64,000 nucleotides of DNA from Flavobacteriaceae bacterium (GTDB taxonomy: Bacteria > Bacteroidota > Bacteroidia > Flavobacteriales > Flavobacteriaceae): positions 310,001-374,000 of the forward strand of contig JAITMD010000006.1 of assembly GCA_031277535.1 (NCBI GenBank), in the 5' to 3' direction. The notes beneath the pieces were generated by a model. That model worked only from the letters and a program-made list of their open reading frames with translations. It ran no database searches and was not told the origin of the DNA. Positions 36,593-44,301 of this stretch are shown here, in pieces. Made by a program: the position numbers and the translations under genes. Numbering within the stretch: the first letter of the stretch is position 1; the number at the start of each line of letters is the position of its first letter.

Positions 36593-37747
36593 TTGACAAG
36601 TAAAAAAAGTTTCATTCGATGGTCGTTGATCTTAACGGCATTTATTGTTGTTCTACTTATTTTGTGGAACACTTACTCTTTTTTCCAAAACTATAAAGAA
36701 GAGGAACGAAACAAAATGGAAATATGGGCTGCTGCCTCAAATGCTGTAAACGAAGCCAACTTAGAAGATACACACTTAGAATTACCTCTATTAATCATTA
36801 CCAAAAACAAGACGATTCCCATTATTCTAACCAATGAAAAGGATAGCATTCTTTCAATGATTAATATTGAAGAGAAAATAGCAAAAGACAAAGGAGAGTC
36901 TATCGCATTTTTAAACAAAATAAAATCGCAAAATAGTCCAATTGAAGTAAAAGTAGGAAAGAAAAAACAGTACTTATACTACGGCAATTCATCACTTTTG
37001 TTGAAACTTAAATATTATCCTTTAGTACTTGTATCTATCTTTATCTTCTTTACAATTTTGGTATTAATCTACTACAGAACCAACAAAATTATTACTCAGA
37101 ATAGACTTTGGACAGGAATGGCAAAAGAGACTGCCCATCAGATAGGAACTCCATTATCTTCTCTGTTAGGATGGATAGAAATCATGAAATTAGAAGATGT
37201 GAGCCCCTCTATTGTTGATGAAGTTGAAAAAGATATTCATCGTTTGCAGATTATCACTGATCGTTTTTCTAAAATCGGCTCTATTCCTCAACTTATAGCT
37301 GTTGATATAGTAGCCGAAACAAACCAATCTATAGAATATTTAAGAGCCCGAACATCAAAACAAGTAGAAATAAACTTTCAGGCACCTTCTTATCCCATAT
37401 TAGTATTTATCAATAAAGAACTACATAGCTGGACTATTGAGAACTTAATCAAAAATGCCATTGATGCCGTTAAAGGAAAAGGAGTGATTGATATTCTGAT
37501 TCAAGGATCTGATCAAAACGTGCATATTTTTGTAAGTGATAACGGAGCTGGAATTTTAAAGAAGAATTACAAACGCGTATTTGAACCAGGGTTTACAACT
37601 AAAAAAAGAGGTTGGGGATTGGGATTATCCTTGACTAAACGCATCGTAGAGGACTTTCAGTCAGGAAAAATTAGAATATTACATTCAGAAATAGGCAAAG
37701 GAACCACTTTCTGTATTACGTATAAAAAAGAGCGAATAGTCCGATAG
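36593..37747 (+). CDS. sensor histidine kinase (orphan)
   Basis: A 384-residue membrane histidine kinase. The start is probably TTG 36593, because no in-frame ATG precedes the first membrane helix and a stop codon lies just upstream (36575-36577). TM1 is about residues 9-29, a short periplasmic domain of about 100 residues follows, TM2 is about 139-160. HisKA reads AKETAHQIGTPLSSLLGW (His182, preceding the QIGTPLSS phosphatase-type motif), then an HATPase domain with ENLIKNAIDAVKG (N box), VSDNGAGI (G1) and RGWGLGLSLTKRIV (G2). No response regulator is adjacent, so its partner must be elsewhere. Stop codon lies inside the terminator stem. Confidence 0.9.
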   Translation: MTSKKSFIRWSLILTAFIVVLLILWNTYSFFQNYKEEERNKMEIWAAASNAVNEANLEDTHLELPLLIITKNKTIPIILTNEKDSILSMINIEEKIAKDKGESIAFLNKIKSQNSPIEVKVGKKKQYLYYGNSSLLLKLKYYPLVLVSIFIFFTILVLIYYRTNKIITQNRLWTGMAKETAHQIGTPLSSLLGWIEIMKLEDVSPSIVDEVEKDIHRLQIITDRFSKIGSIPQLIAVDIVAETNQSIEYLRARTSKQVEINFQAPSYPILVFINKELHSWTIENLIKNAIDAVKGKGVIDILIQGSDQNVHIFVSDNGAGILKKNYKRVFEPGFTTKKRGWGLGLSLTKRIVEDFQSGKIRILHSEIGKGTTFCITYKKERIVR

Positions 37748-37762
37748 ACTTTCGCTCTTTTG
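37726..37762. terminator. terminator of the histidine kinase and HIT genes
   Basis: AAAAGAGCGAA (37726-37736) pairs with TTCGCTCTTTT (37751-37761), with an inner AGTC/GACT extension. It overlaps the last codons of the kinase gene and can also act on the convergent HIT transcript. Confidence 0.85.
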
Positions 37763-37788
37763 GTATGTATTACTACTAAATTCTTTGC

Positions 37789-38178
37789 TTATAGATTTGC
37801 TTTAATAGCTGTTGCTACTGCTTCAAACTCTTCTGGACTAAGCTTTTCTTTTTTAGTGAAACGCATATCATCCATTTCTTGTAAAGGAATTAAATGAACA
37901 TGTACGTGAGGTACTTCTAACCCTACTACAGCCACACCTACTCTTTTACAAGGTACTGCTTGTTCTAATGCTTTAGCTACTTTACGAGAGAATCTCATTA
38001 ATTCGATATAGTGTTCTTCTTCCATATCGAAAATCTTATTAATCTCTTGCTTCGGAATACATAAAGTATGTCCTTTTGCATTTGGATTAATATCTAAAAA
38101 AGCTAAAAACTTATCATCCTCAGCTACTTTATAAGCAGGTATTTCTCCATTGATAATCTTTGTAAAAATAGAACTCAT
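37789..38178 (-). CDS. HIT-family nucleotide hydrolase (HinT-like)
   Basis: A 129-residue histidine triad protein with the catalytic HVHVHLIP motif (HxHxHxx, about residues 95-102), the N-terminal FTKIINGEIPAYKVAEDD, and FLDINPNAKGHTLCIPK. It most resembles HinT-type purine nucleoside phosphoramidases. It is 18 bases downstream of greA in the same direction and probably co-transcribed with it. Confidence 0.93.
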   Translation of the reverse strand: MSSIFTKIINGEIPAYKVAEDDKFLAFLDINPNAKGHTLCIPKQEINKIFDMEEEHYIELMRFSRKVAKALEQAVPCKRVGVAVVGLEVPHVHVHLIPLQEMDDMRFTKKEKLSPEEFEAVATAIKANL

Positions 38179-38196
38179 ATCGTTTATCTTTTAAAA

Positions 38197-38673
38197 TTAG
38201 TCTCTTGTAATTTCTAATACATCAAACTTCAATGTCCCATTTGGCACTTGAATTTCAGCGGTATCACCTACTGATTTACCCAATAGGCCTTTACCAATTG
38301 GAGAAGTAACAGATATTTTACCTGTTTTTAAATCTGCTTCACTTTCCGCAACTAAAGTATATTTCAACTCCATTCCGTTTGTTTGATTTTTGATCTTCAC
38401 TGTAGATAAAACCAAAGCTTTAGAAGTATCTAACTGAGACTCATCAATAAGTCTTGCTGTAGAAACCACTTCTTCCATCTTAGCAATCTTTAGCTCCAAT
38501 AAACCTTGTGCCTCCTTTGCTGCATCATACTCTGCATTCTCAGACAAATCTCCTTTATCTCTTGCATCAGCAATCGCTTGAGATGCCTTAGGACGCTCAA
38601 TACTTTTTAACTGCTCTAACTCATCCTTTAACTTCTTAAGTCCTTCAGCAGTATAATACGAAATCTTACTCAT
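38197..38673 (-). CDS. greA: transcription elongation factor GreA
   Basis: A 158-residue GreA. The N-terminal coiled coil reads YYTAEGLKKLKDELEQLKSIERPKASQAIADARDKGDLSENAEYDAAKEAQ with the basic patch and the conserved tip acidic pair D-x-x-E (DLSENAEYDA). The C-terminal FKBP-like domain has SVGDTAEIQVPNG. It stimulates cleavage of backtracked RNA by RNA polymerase. Its 5' leader contains an intrinsic terminator (38694-38720) ahead of the start codon, and HIT follows it. Confidence 0.96.
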   Translation of the reverse strand: MSKISYYTAEGLKKLKDELEQLKSIERPKASQAIADARDKGDLSENAEYDAAKEAQGLLELKIAKMEEVVSTARLIDESQLDTSKALVLSTVKIKNQTNGMELKYTLVAESEADLKTGKISVTSPIGKGLLGKSVGDTAEIQVPNGTLKFDVLEITRD

Positions 38674-38693
38674 AATAAACTGGTTTATAAAAT

Positions 38694-38720
38694 AGAAAAA
38701 ATCCCAGATCAGCGGGATTT
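38694..38720 (-). terminator. terminator inside the greA leader (attenuator candidate)
   Basis: On the minus strand AAATCCC (38720-38714) pairs with GGGATTT (38705-38699) around an eight-base loop, followed by TTTTC. It lies about 20 bases upstream of the greA start codon and downstream of the greA promoter at 38784-38814, so only greA transcripts would meet it. Confidence 0.7.
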
Positions 38721-38783
38721 CTTACTATCAAGATTTTATTTTATATTAATCTAATCGATTATTCTTTTCTTTATGATTCTGGT

Positions 38784-38814
38784 CAAAGTTAAATAATTAA
38801 ATTTGTTTTACAAA
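38784..38814 (-). promoter_or_regulatory. greA promoter
   Basis: On the minus strand TTTG (38814-38811), exactly 19 bases, and TAACTTTG (38791-38784). The predicted leader is about 100 bases. On the plus strand TAAATTTG (38798-38805) lies in the same interval and may be the -7 box of the divergent lipoprotein gene, so the two promoters overlap. Confidence 0.75.
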
Positions 38815-38825
38815 TAGTTTATCAA

Positions 38826-39290
38826 ATGAAAAAGATTTTATCCTTAACCCTTTTTATAATAATTGCTTTAGGATGTAGCAAAAGCAAAAGTGGATACACT
38901 AATCCCTATCTTCCTAACAATCCTGTTAATATCACAATTGACTTAACATTTCCTCAATTTGACGATTTAAAATATGCCAATGGTCATGTCATTGTTCCTA
39001 ATCAAGGCGTAGCTGGACCACAGGGAGGAGTAGTTGTTTTTAATATGGGAGGAGAGCAATATAGAGCCTTTGATATTATCTGTCCAAACCATCAAATAGA
39101 TTTTAAGTGTTCTCGTATGAAAGTAGATGGACCTCGTTCTATTTTCATTACATGCTATTGTGGCGAATACCACCAGGAACCTTTAAAATACAGTTTAATC
39201 ACGGGAACATCAATGACTCCAGGGGCTCAATACCAAATGAAACCTTATCCTGTAGTAAAAAGGGGAAATATTATTACGATTAATTATTAG
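38826..39290 (+). CDS. lipoprotein with Rieske-like fold
   Basis: A 154-residue lipoprotein with signal and lipobox (IIALGCSKS, Cys about residue 17). The mature part reads like a Rieske-type ferredoxin: GEQYRAFDIICPNHQ, CSRMKVDG, TCYCGEYHQEPLKY, then the C-terminal YPVVKRGNIITINY. Cysteines and histidines occur as CPNH and CYCGEYH, which resemble but do not match the strict CxH...CxxH of [2Fe-2S] Rieske centres, so cofactor binding is uncertain. It is divergent from greA, and ends in a very strong bidirectional terminator shared with the TonB receptor. Confidence 0.7.
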   Translation: MKKILSLTLFIIIALGCSKSKSGYTNPYLPNNPVNITIDLTFPQFDDLKYANGHVIVPNQGVAGPQGGVVVFNMGGEQYRAFDIICPNHQIDFKCSRMKVDGPRSIFITCYCGEYHQEPLKYSLITGTSMTPGAQYQMKPYPVVKRGNIITINY

Positions 39291-39304
39291 AACTCTACAT
39301 ACAT

Positions 39305-39353
39305 AAAATTAATCAGCCCTTGATTCAGTTTGAATCAAGGGCTGATTAATTTT
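39305..39353. terminator. bidirectional terminator, 23-bp perfect stem
   Basis: Positions 39305-39327 and 39331-39353 are perfect reverse complements (23 bp, three-base loop GTT). The core is AATCAGCCCTTGATTCA. It separates the convergent lipoprotein and TonB receptor genes and has A and T runs at the ends. Confidence 0.95.
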
Positions 39354-39354
39354 A

Positions 39355-41517
39355 TTAAAATTTCAAAGTAACACCTCCTAAGATATTAAATCCAGCTTGT
39401 GGGTAATATCCGGCTCCATCTATCATATTTGTCCCATCAAAGTCATTCCAATAATATCCATTTGAAATGTATTTTACATTAAAAATATTATTGGCCAACA
39501 GCGAAAATCCTACAGATCTAAACCATCCTTTTACTGGAAATTCATACGTTGCATTCAAATCATTAATAAAATAAGAATCTAACTTTGAATTACTTGCTTC
39601 TATATTTGACATATATTGCTCACCTACAAACTTGGTTAGCAAGGAGATATTCATCCTTTCTACAGGAGCATAAGTCAACGCATTTGAGGCAATAAAATCT
39701 GGAGAGAAAGCAATTGTTGTTGTTCCAAAATTCTTTTTCTCACCTTCCCAAGTGTCAATAAAGTTTCTGTTTTTATTTGAACTAATCGTAATACTTGGGC
39801 TCCAGAACCATTTATCTAACAAGCGTACTGTAGCATCTACTTCCAATCCTAAGCGGTAACTATCACTATTGGTACGCACCATTCCTCCTACATCGTTAAT
39901 CTCTCCTGTAAGCACCAATTGGTTTTTATACTTCATATAATAAGCATTCACATTAATAGAAGTACGCTCATTTCGGAATCTCCAACCCAATTCGTAATCG
40001 TCTAACTGTTCTGAAGTAGGATTTTTATTGTCTTCGTAATCTTTACGATTAGGTTCACGATTAGCACGACCATAAGAAAAATACAAACGACTATTGTCAT
40101 CTACTTGGTATGTAATTCCTCCTTTAGGATTAAAGAAATTGAATTTATCGTTTACTAAACCTGTTTCTGTTCCATTTGCTTCATAAGTAACTCTTCTATA
40201 TTGCAAATCTCCATACAGGCTCCAATGAGGTGCAAATTCCCAAGTAGCCTTTGCAAAAAAGTTCATATCCGTTTTAACTGCATCGTCGTTATAATACTCT
40301 TGCTTATATGTATGTTTTACAGGTTCTCTTGTCCAAAGAATCTGTCCAAAGTGATTACCCTCATACTTATTTGCAGCACCTCCTAAAATTACACTTAATC
40401 CTTCAATAGTATAATTAACATTAAAAACAGCACCATAGAAATGGTTATCTAAATTTTTAGTACGAATTAAATCTGTACGGTTAACTTCTTTACCATCAAC
40501 AGTAATAGGAGTTAAACCATATTCTTTAAACTTCTGATTTTTTTTATAGTTCTCATAATACCCATCTCCTTTAGTATAATGCAAGGACACATTAGAAGTC
40601 CATACATCACTCCACTTCTCGCTCCAATGCAATTGATAATGTGTTTGAACATAATTATCTGTTTCATTATCGTAAAACTGCATATTCCCTTTGTCATCTT
40701 TGTACATTCCACCTGGATTAAAGCGACGACCATACTGATCCATCTGGTCCTTATCTACACCTGTCCAGGCTTGATATGTTTTTTCTTTTCCTCCAAAAAC
40801 AACAGCTTTAACCAAAGAAGTATTTCCTACATAGGCACCTTGTAGATAATAAGACTTTAAATTCGAGGATGCCCTATCGATATAACCATCAGATTTGATA
40901 TCAGATAATCGACCAGCTATTTCAAACTTATTATTTATTAATCCTGTACTAAACTTTACAGTTGACTTGCGTGTATTAAAACTTCCAAAAGTATTAGCTA
41001 TTTCACCATTCGCTTCATGTGAATAAGCATCTGTGGTAAGATTCAAACTTGCACCAAAAGCAGAAGCCCCATTAGTAGATGTACCAACCCCTCTCTGCAA
41101 TTGTAAATTTTGTGTAGAAGAAGCAAAATCAGGAAGGTTTACCCAAAAGGCTCCTTGTGATTCAGCATCGTTGTATGGAATTCCATTTAAAGTAATATTG
41201 ACACGAGTGGCATCTGTCCCTCGCACTCTAAAACTTGAATACCCGATTCCATTACCCGCATCAGTAGTAGTAATAACAGACGTCATATGAGACATTATTG
41301 ACGGTATATCTTGTCCTAAGTTTCTCTTGCTAATCTCTTTTTTATTTAGCGTGCTAAAGGCCATAGGAGTCTTCTCATCTACTTTAAGAGCAGAAACTAA
41401 GATCTCATTTAAAGAAGTGCTTTTGATTGTATCTGTAACTGTTTTTTGTTGTGCATATGCTGAACCTACAGACAAAGTCAGTAATGCAAGAAAAGGTGTT
41501 TGTAATTTGTTTTTCAT
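39355..41517 (-). CDS. TonB-dependent receptor, predicted thiamine uptake
   Basis: A 720-residue outer-membrane receptor. Signal peptide ends LSVGSAYAQQ, and a TonB-box-like segment is near SLNEILVSALKVDEKTP. The plug domain reads IPSIMSHMTSVITTTDAGNGIGYSSFRVRGTDATRVNITLNGIPYNDAESQGAFW, and the barrel ends with an aromatic C-terminus (GGVTLKF). The barrel is of the vitamin/siderophore type, not SusC type. It is preceded on the same strand by a TPP riboswitch (41595-41669), which makes thiamine or a thiamine precursor the predicted cargo; similar riboswitch-linked receptors are known in Bacteroidota. Confidence 0.92.
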   Translation of the reverse strand: MKNKLQTPFLALLTLSVGSAYAQQKTVTDTIKSTSLNEILVSALKVDEKTPMAFSTLNKKEISKRNLGQDIPSIMSHMTSVITTTDAGNGIGYSSFRVRGTDATRVNITLNGIPYNDAESQGAFWVNLPDFASSTQNLQLQRGVGTSTNGASAFGASLNLTTDAYSHEANGEIANTFGSFNTRKSTVKFSTGLINNKFEIAGRLSDIKSDGYIDRASSNLKSYYLQGAYVGNTSLVKAVVFGGKEKTYQAWTGVDKDQMDQYGRRFNPGGMYKDDKGNMQFYDNETDNYVQTHYQLHWSEKWSDVWTSNVSLHYTKGDGYYENYKKNQKFKEYGLTPITVDGKEVNRTDLIRTKNLDNHFYGAVFNVNYTIEGLSVILGGAANKYEGNHFGQILWTREPVKHTYKQEYYNDDAVKTDMNFFAKATWEFAPHWSLYGDLQYRRVTYEANGTETGLVNDKFNFFNPKGGITYQVDDNSRLYFSYGRANREPNRKDYEDNKNPTSEQLDDYELGWRFRNERTSINVNAYYMKYKNQLVLTGEINDVGGMVRTNSDSYRLGLEVDATVRLLDKWFWSPSITISSNKNRNFIDTWEGEKKNFGTTTIAFSPDFIASNALTYAPVERMNISLLTKFVGEQYMSNIEASNSKLDSYFINDLNATYEFPVKGWFRSVGFSLLANNIFNVKYISNGYYWNDFDGTNMIDGAGYYPQAGFNILGGVTLKF

Positions 41518-41594
41518 TCGTAAAGTACGTTTACAAATAAAAGGGGCAATTATTTTACTTATTAATAATTACTATCCAAACAACAATATGTATT

Positions 41595-41669
41595 GTTATT
41601 CTCCCTTGGCAGCATTACCTGCCCAGGTTCTATGGGTATGATCTCAGCCGTATGGCACCCCTTTGAGAT
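41595..41669 (-). ncRNA. TPP riboswitch (THI element) upstream of the TonB receptor
   Basis: On the minus strand the aptamer reads AAAGGGGTGCC, CGGCTGAGA, ATACCCATAGAACCTGGGCA and GGTAATGCTGCCAAGGGA, matching the THI-box pyrimidine and diphosphate sensor elements. A TACCTTTG box (41683-41676) just upstream would start transcription at the aptamer edge. About 75 bases separate it from the receptor ATG. Confidence 0.93.
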
Positions 41670-41747
41670 TTTGGGCAAAGGTACTATTTATATTACAAAT
41701 GCACTACTAAGTAGATTATTTCTGCGTAAGATATTTTAATCTTATTC

Positions 41748-42149
41748 TTACAGTTTCGGTCTTTGTCTTAAGGCTTTTTTAAGAGAGGCTTTTTGTTTGT
41801 TTTCTGCTCTTTTACGCTTAATGCTATTTGGCATTTTAGTTTCTTTGCGCTCTTTGGGTTTCGTCAAACCTTTTTCAACTATCTCAAAAAAACGAAGAAT
41901 AGCAATTTCTTTATTTTTAATTTGACTACGCCTTTGGTCGACCTCCAATTGCAATGTTTTTTCTTTGTTTAAACGATTATCTAATCGAATTAACAGATAC
42001 TCCTTCTCTTCAACAGTTAGCCCTTCTGAGGCTTTTAAATCCCATGTAAGCACTACTTTTGAAGACACCTTATTTACATGTTGCCCTCCTGCTCCACTAC
42101 TGCGGATTGCTTTAAACATTAATTCTTGTTTAATTACTTCTCTCTTCAT
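41748..42149 (-). CDS. arfB: alternative ribosome-rescue factor ArfB (peptidyl-tRNA hydrolase)
   Basis: A 133-residue protein with the release-factor GGQ motif in RSSGAGGQHVNKVSSKVVLTW and a basic C-terminal tail (KEITKKPNSIKRKRAENKQK-like, ending KKALRQRPKL) that enters the mRNA channel. This is the ArfB/YaeJ organisation (about 140 residues), which frees ribosomes stalled without a stop codon. The frame overlaps the upstream transporter gene by 20 bases. Confidence 0.93.
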   Translation of the reverse strand: MKREVIKQELMFKAIRSSGAGGQHVNKVSSKVVLTWDLKASEGLTVEEKEYLLIRLDNRLNKEKTLQLEVDQRRSQIKNKEIAILRFFEIVEKGLTKPKERKETKMPNSIKRKRAENKQKASLKKALRQRPKL

Positions 42150-42759
42150 TTTCTTTTTTTAATATGTTGTACCAAGAAATATAAGCCATAATTGCTAATA
42201 CTGTAAACACCACAAATTGCAAAGCTAATATTCCCAATTCTCGATAGGCATATAAAGGTGCGGATATAATATCTGCAATAATCCACAACGTCCAATTCTC
42301 TATCTTCTTCAATGCCATGTAATACATTCCTGTAAAGAATATTCCAGAAGTAAGTATATCAATATAATTTTCTGGTTTAATTTCGTTACCAACTAATGTG
42401 TATACCATATAAATTACCCCTAAAGTTAATATGAAAATTCCAATACCATACAACTTCTCTTTAGTATTGGTACGCGATATTTTTAAGGGTGTATTGTTCT
42501 GATCTATTCTTGACCAATTATACCATCCATAAATACTCATAATAGAATAATAACCATTCAAAATCATATCTCCTAAATATTGAACGCGATAAAGAAGATA
42601 GACGGTGATAACAGTTGCTACAATTCCTGTAGGATACACTAAAATATTTTCTTTTCCTGCATACCATACACTTAAAATTCCAAATACAAAAACAATGCTC
42701 TCTAAAACAATTTGTAAGGTAGAAGCATCTTTATACGCTCCAAAGAAAAACTCAATCAT
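42130..42759 (-). CDS. PnuC/PnuT-family vitamin transporter
   Basis: A 209-residue inner-membrane protein with about seven helices, of the PnuC family. Diagnostic segments are YAGKENILVYPTGIVATVITVYLLY, GDMILNGYYSIMSIYGWYNWSR (Trp/Tyr-rich substrate site) and the C-terminal ISWYNILKKE. PnuC carries nicotinamide riboside; the PnuT subgroup carries thiamine. Because a TPP-regulated TonB receptor lies two genes downstream, thiamine is a reasonable guess. However, the riboswitch is downstream of this gene and cannot control it. Confidence 0.85.
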   Translation of the reverse strand: MIEFFFGAYKDASTLQIVLESIVFVFGILSVWYAGKENILVYPTGIVATVITVYLLYRVQYLGDMILNGYYSIMSIYGWYNWSRIDQNNTPLKISRTNTKEKLYGIGIFILTLGVIYMVYTLVGNEIKPENYIDILTSGIFFTGMYYMALKKIENWTLWIIADIISAPLYAYRELGILALQFVVFTVLAIMAYISWYNILKKENEERSN

Positions 42760-42773
42760 AATATTCTTATTTA

Positions 42774-42806
42774 CAAAAAAACCGCGTTCCTTGGTGGAAT
42801 GCGGTT
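42774..42806 (-). terminator. terminator after the Bax-inhibitor-1-like gene
   Basis: AACCGCGTTCC (42780-42790) pairs with GGAATGCGGTT (42796-42806) with one G-T-type mismatch and a short loop. Read on the minus strand it is followed by T7. Confidence 0.85.
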
Positions 42807-42832
42807 CAAAAATAGGATAATATCGTATCTAA

Positions 42833-43537
42833 TTAGTTACTTCTATTCATTAAAATTCTAAGAATATACCAGAATAACAACATTAACGATGCAAACAAAC
42901 TTAATGCTGCTGGTATATACTGGTCAGCTGCATATTCGTTTTTAATTTGCCATGTTGAATATAAGATTGATCCTGATGCTAAAGCTACCATAGCCAATGA
43001 AAACCATAAGCCTAAGTCAAAACCGAATAGCATACCTGCAATAATAGTTCCCATTGCAAGGAAGAATCCAATTGTTAGGATAGATCTCATAAATGAGAAG
43101 TTAGCATTTGTGCTAAATACTACACCTGTAAGTCCTCCAAACAAAGCTAATGTCAAAATACCTGCTTGAGCAATTAAAGAAGTATCTCCTGTTTGCAACA
43201 TAGCAATATATAAAATTGGTACAAAGATAAAAGCCTCTGCCAATACATACAAAGCATACCCTGCGTATTGTTGTGGTTTATTCACTGTATTATTAGCCAA
43301 TCTTTGAGCATACCAAGTAATACCCATAAAAGCTGCTAAAACAATCAACCAAGAGAATTTACCCATTCCTATAATAGAAAACATTCCTTCTACAATAAAA
43401 GGAGTGTTTAAAAGAATCGTTTCAAATATGATAAAAGCTAATACTCCTAAAGCTAAGTTACCATATACTTTCTTGTAAAATGTTGCTTTCACCTGATCTG
43501 ATTCATGAGCAACAGCATAATTAAAATTACCTTCCAT
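42833..43537 (-). CDS. Bax inhibitor-1/YccA family membrane protein
   Basis: A 234-residue protein with seven hydrophobic segments from about residue 25 to 230, of the BI-1/YccA/TMBIM family. Recognisable parts are FYKKVYGNLALGVLAFIIFE (N-terminal helix start), WYAQRLANN, FEGLTG-type GGLTGVVFSTN, and the C-terminal helix with a conserved acidic residue. Bacterial members leak calcium or modulate membrane proteases such as FtsH (YccA). It is monocistronic, closed by the terminator at 42774. Confidence 0.9.
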   Translation of the reverse strand: MEGNFNYAVAHESDQVKATFYKKVYGNLALGVLAFIIFETILLNTPFIVEGMFSIIGMGKFSWLIVLAAFMGITWYAQRLANNTVNKPQQYAGYALYVLAEAFIFVPILYIAMLQTGDTSLIAQAGILTLALFGGLTGVVFSTNANFSFMRSILTIGFFLAMGTIIAGMLFGFDLGLWFSLAMVALASGSILYSTWQIKNEYAADQYIPAALSLFASLMLLFWYILRILMNRSN

Positions 43538-43586
43538 ACGTTTTATATTTCTTCATTTGTAACAAATGTATTACTTTTTTGTATTC

Positions 43587-44219
43587 TTACAAGTTGACCG
43601 CATAGGCTAAAATAAAACTTCCTAAATCTTCAATATGAAAATCAGTTGTTAAATTAAACGTTTGACTTGATATTTCAGCCTGTCCAAACAAACTGTCAAA
43701 TGCTGAAAAATGAGTACGCATATTATCTTTAAAGCTCAAACTGCGTGAGTCACCCATCTTAAACAAAGTTTCTTTTACACACCATACACGAGTAAGGTAT
43801 TCAATACTTTGATCTGATGTCAATAGCGTATTAAATTCTTTTTCTGTATCACTTAAAAACTTAGTGGCTATACGTTTTATTTTATAGCGCTTTTGTTCTA
43901 TATCGATCCCTACAACTGATTTAGAAATAATAATACAGGCATATTCAAATGAATGAGAGATAGAGATATGATTGCCATCTGTTAAATAAGGTTTTCCGTT
44001 TTTGTCGTACAACAAATCTAAATCGGTATAACCTGCTGTAAGCAATAAATGTCGTACAGCCAGAAATCCTTTTTTATGAACCTCGGATTTCATCTTACTT
44101 AAGCGTTCTTGTGTCTGCTGTCTTAAAACCAGTTCTTCTACTAAGTAATCTACCTCCTCGTCAACTTTCCAGACATATACTTGTGCGTGTAACTTGTCTA
44201 TAACTTTTAATAGTGCCAT
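43587..44219 (-). CDS. 4'-phosphopantetheinyl transferase superfamily protein
   Basis: Started at ATG 44217-44219 (MALLKVIDKLHAQVYVWKV), this is 210 residues; the upstream ATG at 44246 falls in a terminator hairpin. It has the Sfp-type features: KPYLTDGNHISISHSFEYACIIIS, the Mg-binding VVGIDIEQ (G-x-D-x-E) and WCVKETLFKMGD (WxxKEA type). It transfers phosphopantetheine from CoA to carrier proteins, probably the fatty-acid ACP or a polyketide/peptide carrier. A terminator hairpin ends 12 bases before the start codon. Confidence 0.9.
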   Translation of the reverse strand: MALLKVIDKLHAQVYVWKVDEEVDYLVEELVLRQQTQERLSKMKSEVHKKGFLAVRHLLLTAGYTDLDLLYDKNGKPYLTDGNHISISHSFEYACIIISKSVVGIDIEQKRYKIKRIATKFLSDTEKEFNTLLTSDQSIEYLTRVWCVKETLFKMGDSRSLSFKDNMRTHFSAFDSLFGQAEISSQTFNLTTDFHIEDLGSFILAYAVNL

Positions 44220-44227
44220 ATCTAAAC

Positions 44228-44258
44228 AAAAAAATCTATAGCACAAAGCTATAGATTT
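44228..44258 (-). terminator. second terminator hairpin upstream of the PPTase gene
   Basis: AAATCTATAGC (44232-44242) pairs with GCTATAGATTT (44248-44258) with a five-base loop; on the minus strand a T7 run (44234-44228) follows. It sits 9 bases after the first terminator and 8 bases before the PPTase start codon. Confidence 0.75.
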
Positions 44259-44265
44259 ATAAAGT

Positions 44266-44296
44266 AAAAAAAGAGTCGCAGTTGCGACTCTTTTTT
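44266..44296 (-). terminator. terminator of the SusCD locus
   Basis: A stem of 12 or more base pairs, AAAAAAGAGTCGC (44267-44279) with GCGACTCTTTTTT (44284-44296), and a short AGTT loop. It lies 5 bases after the last gene of the SusCD locus and has T runs at both ends. Confidence 0.9.
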
Positions 44297-44301
44297 ATTA
44301 T

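Noticed and set aside
39305..39353. The 23-bp perfect stem as a mobile-element end
   Set aside because: It sits between convergent genes with A and T runs at its ends, the normal setting for a bidirectional terminator.
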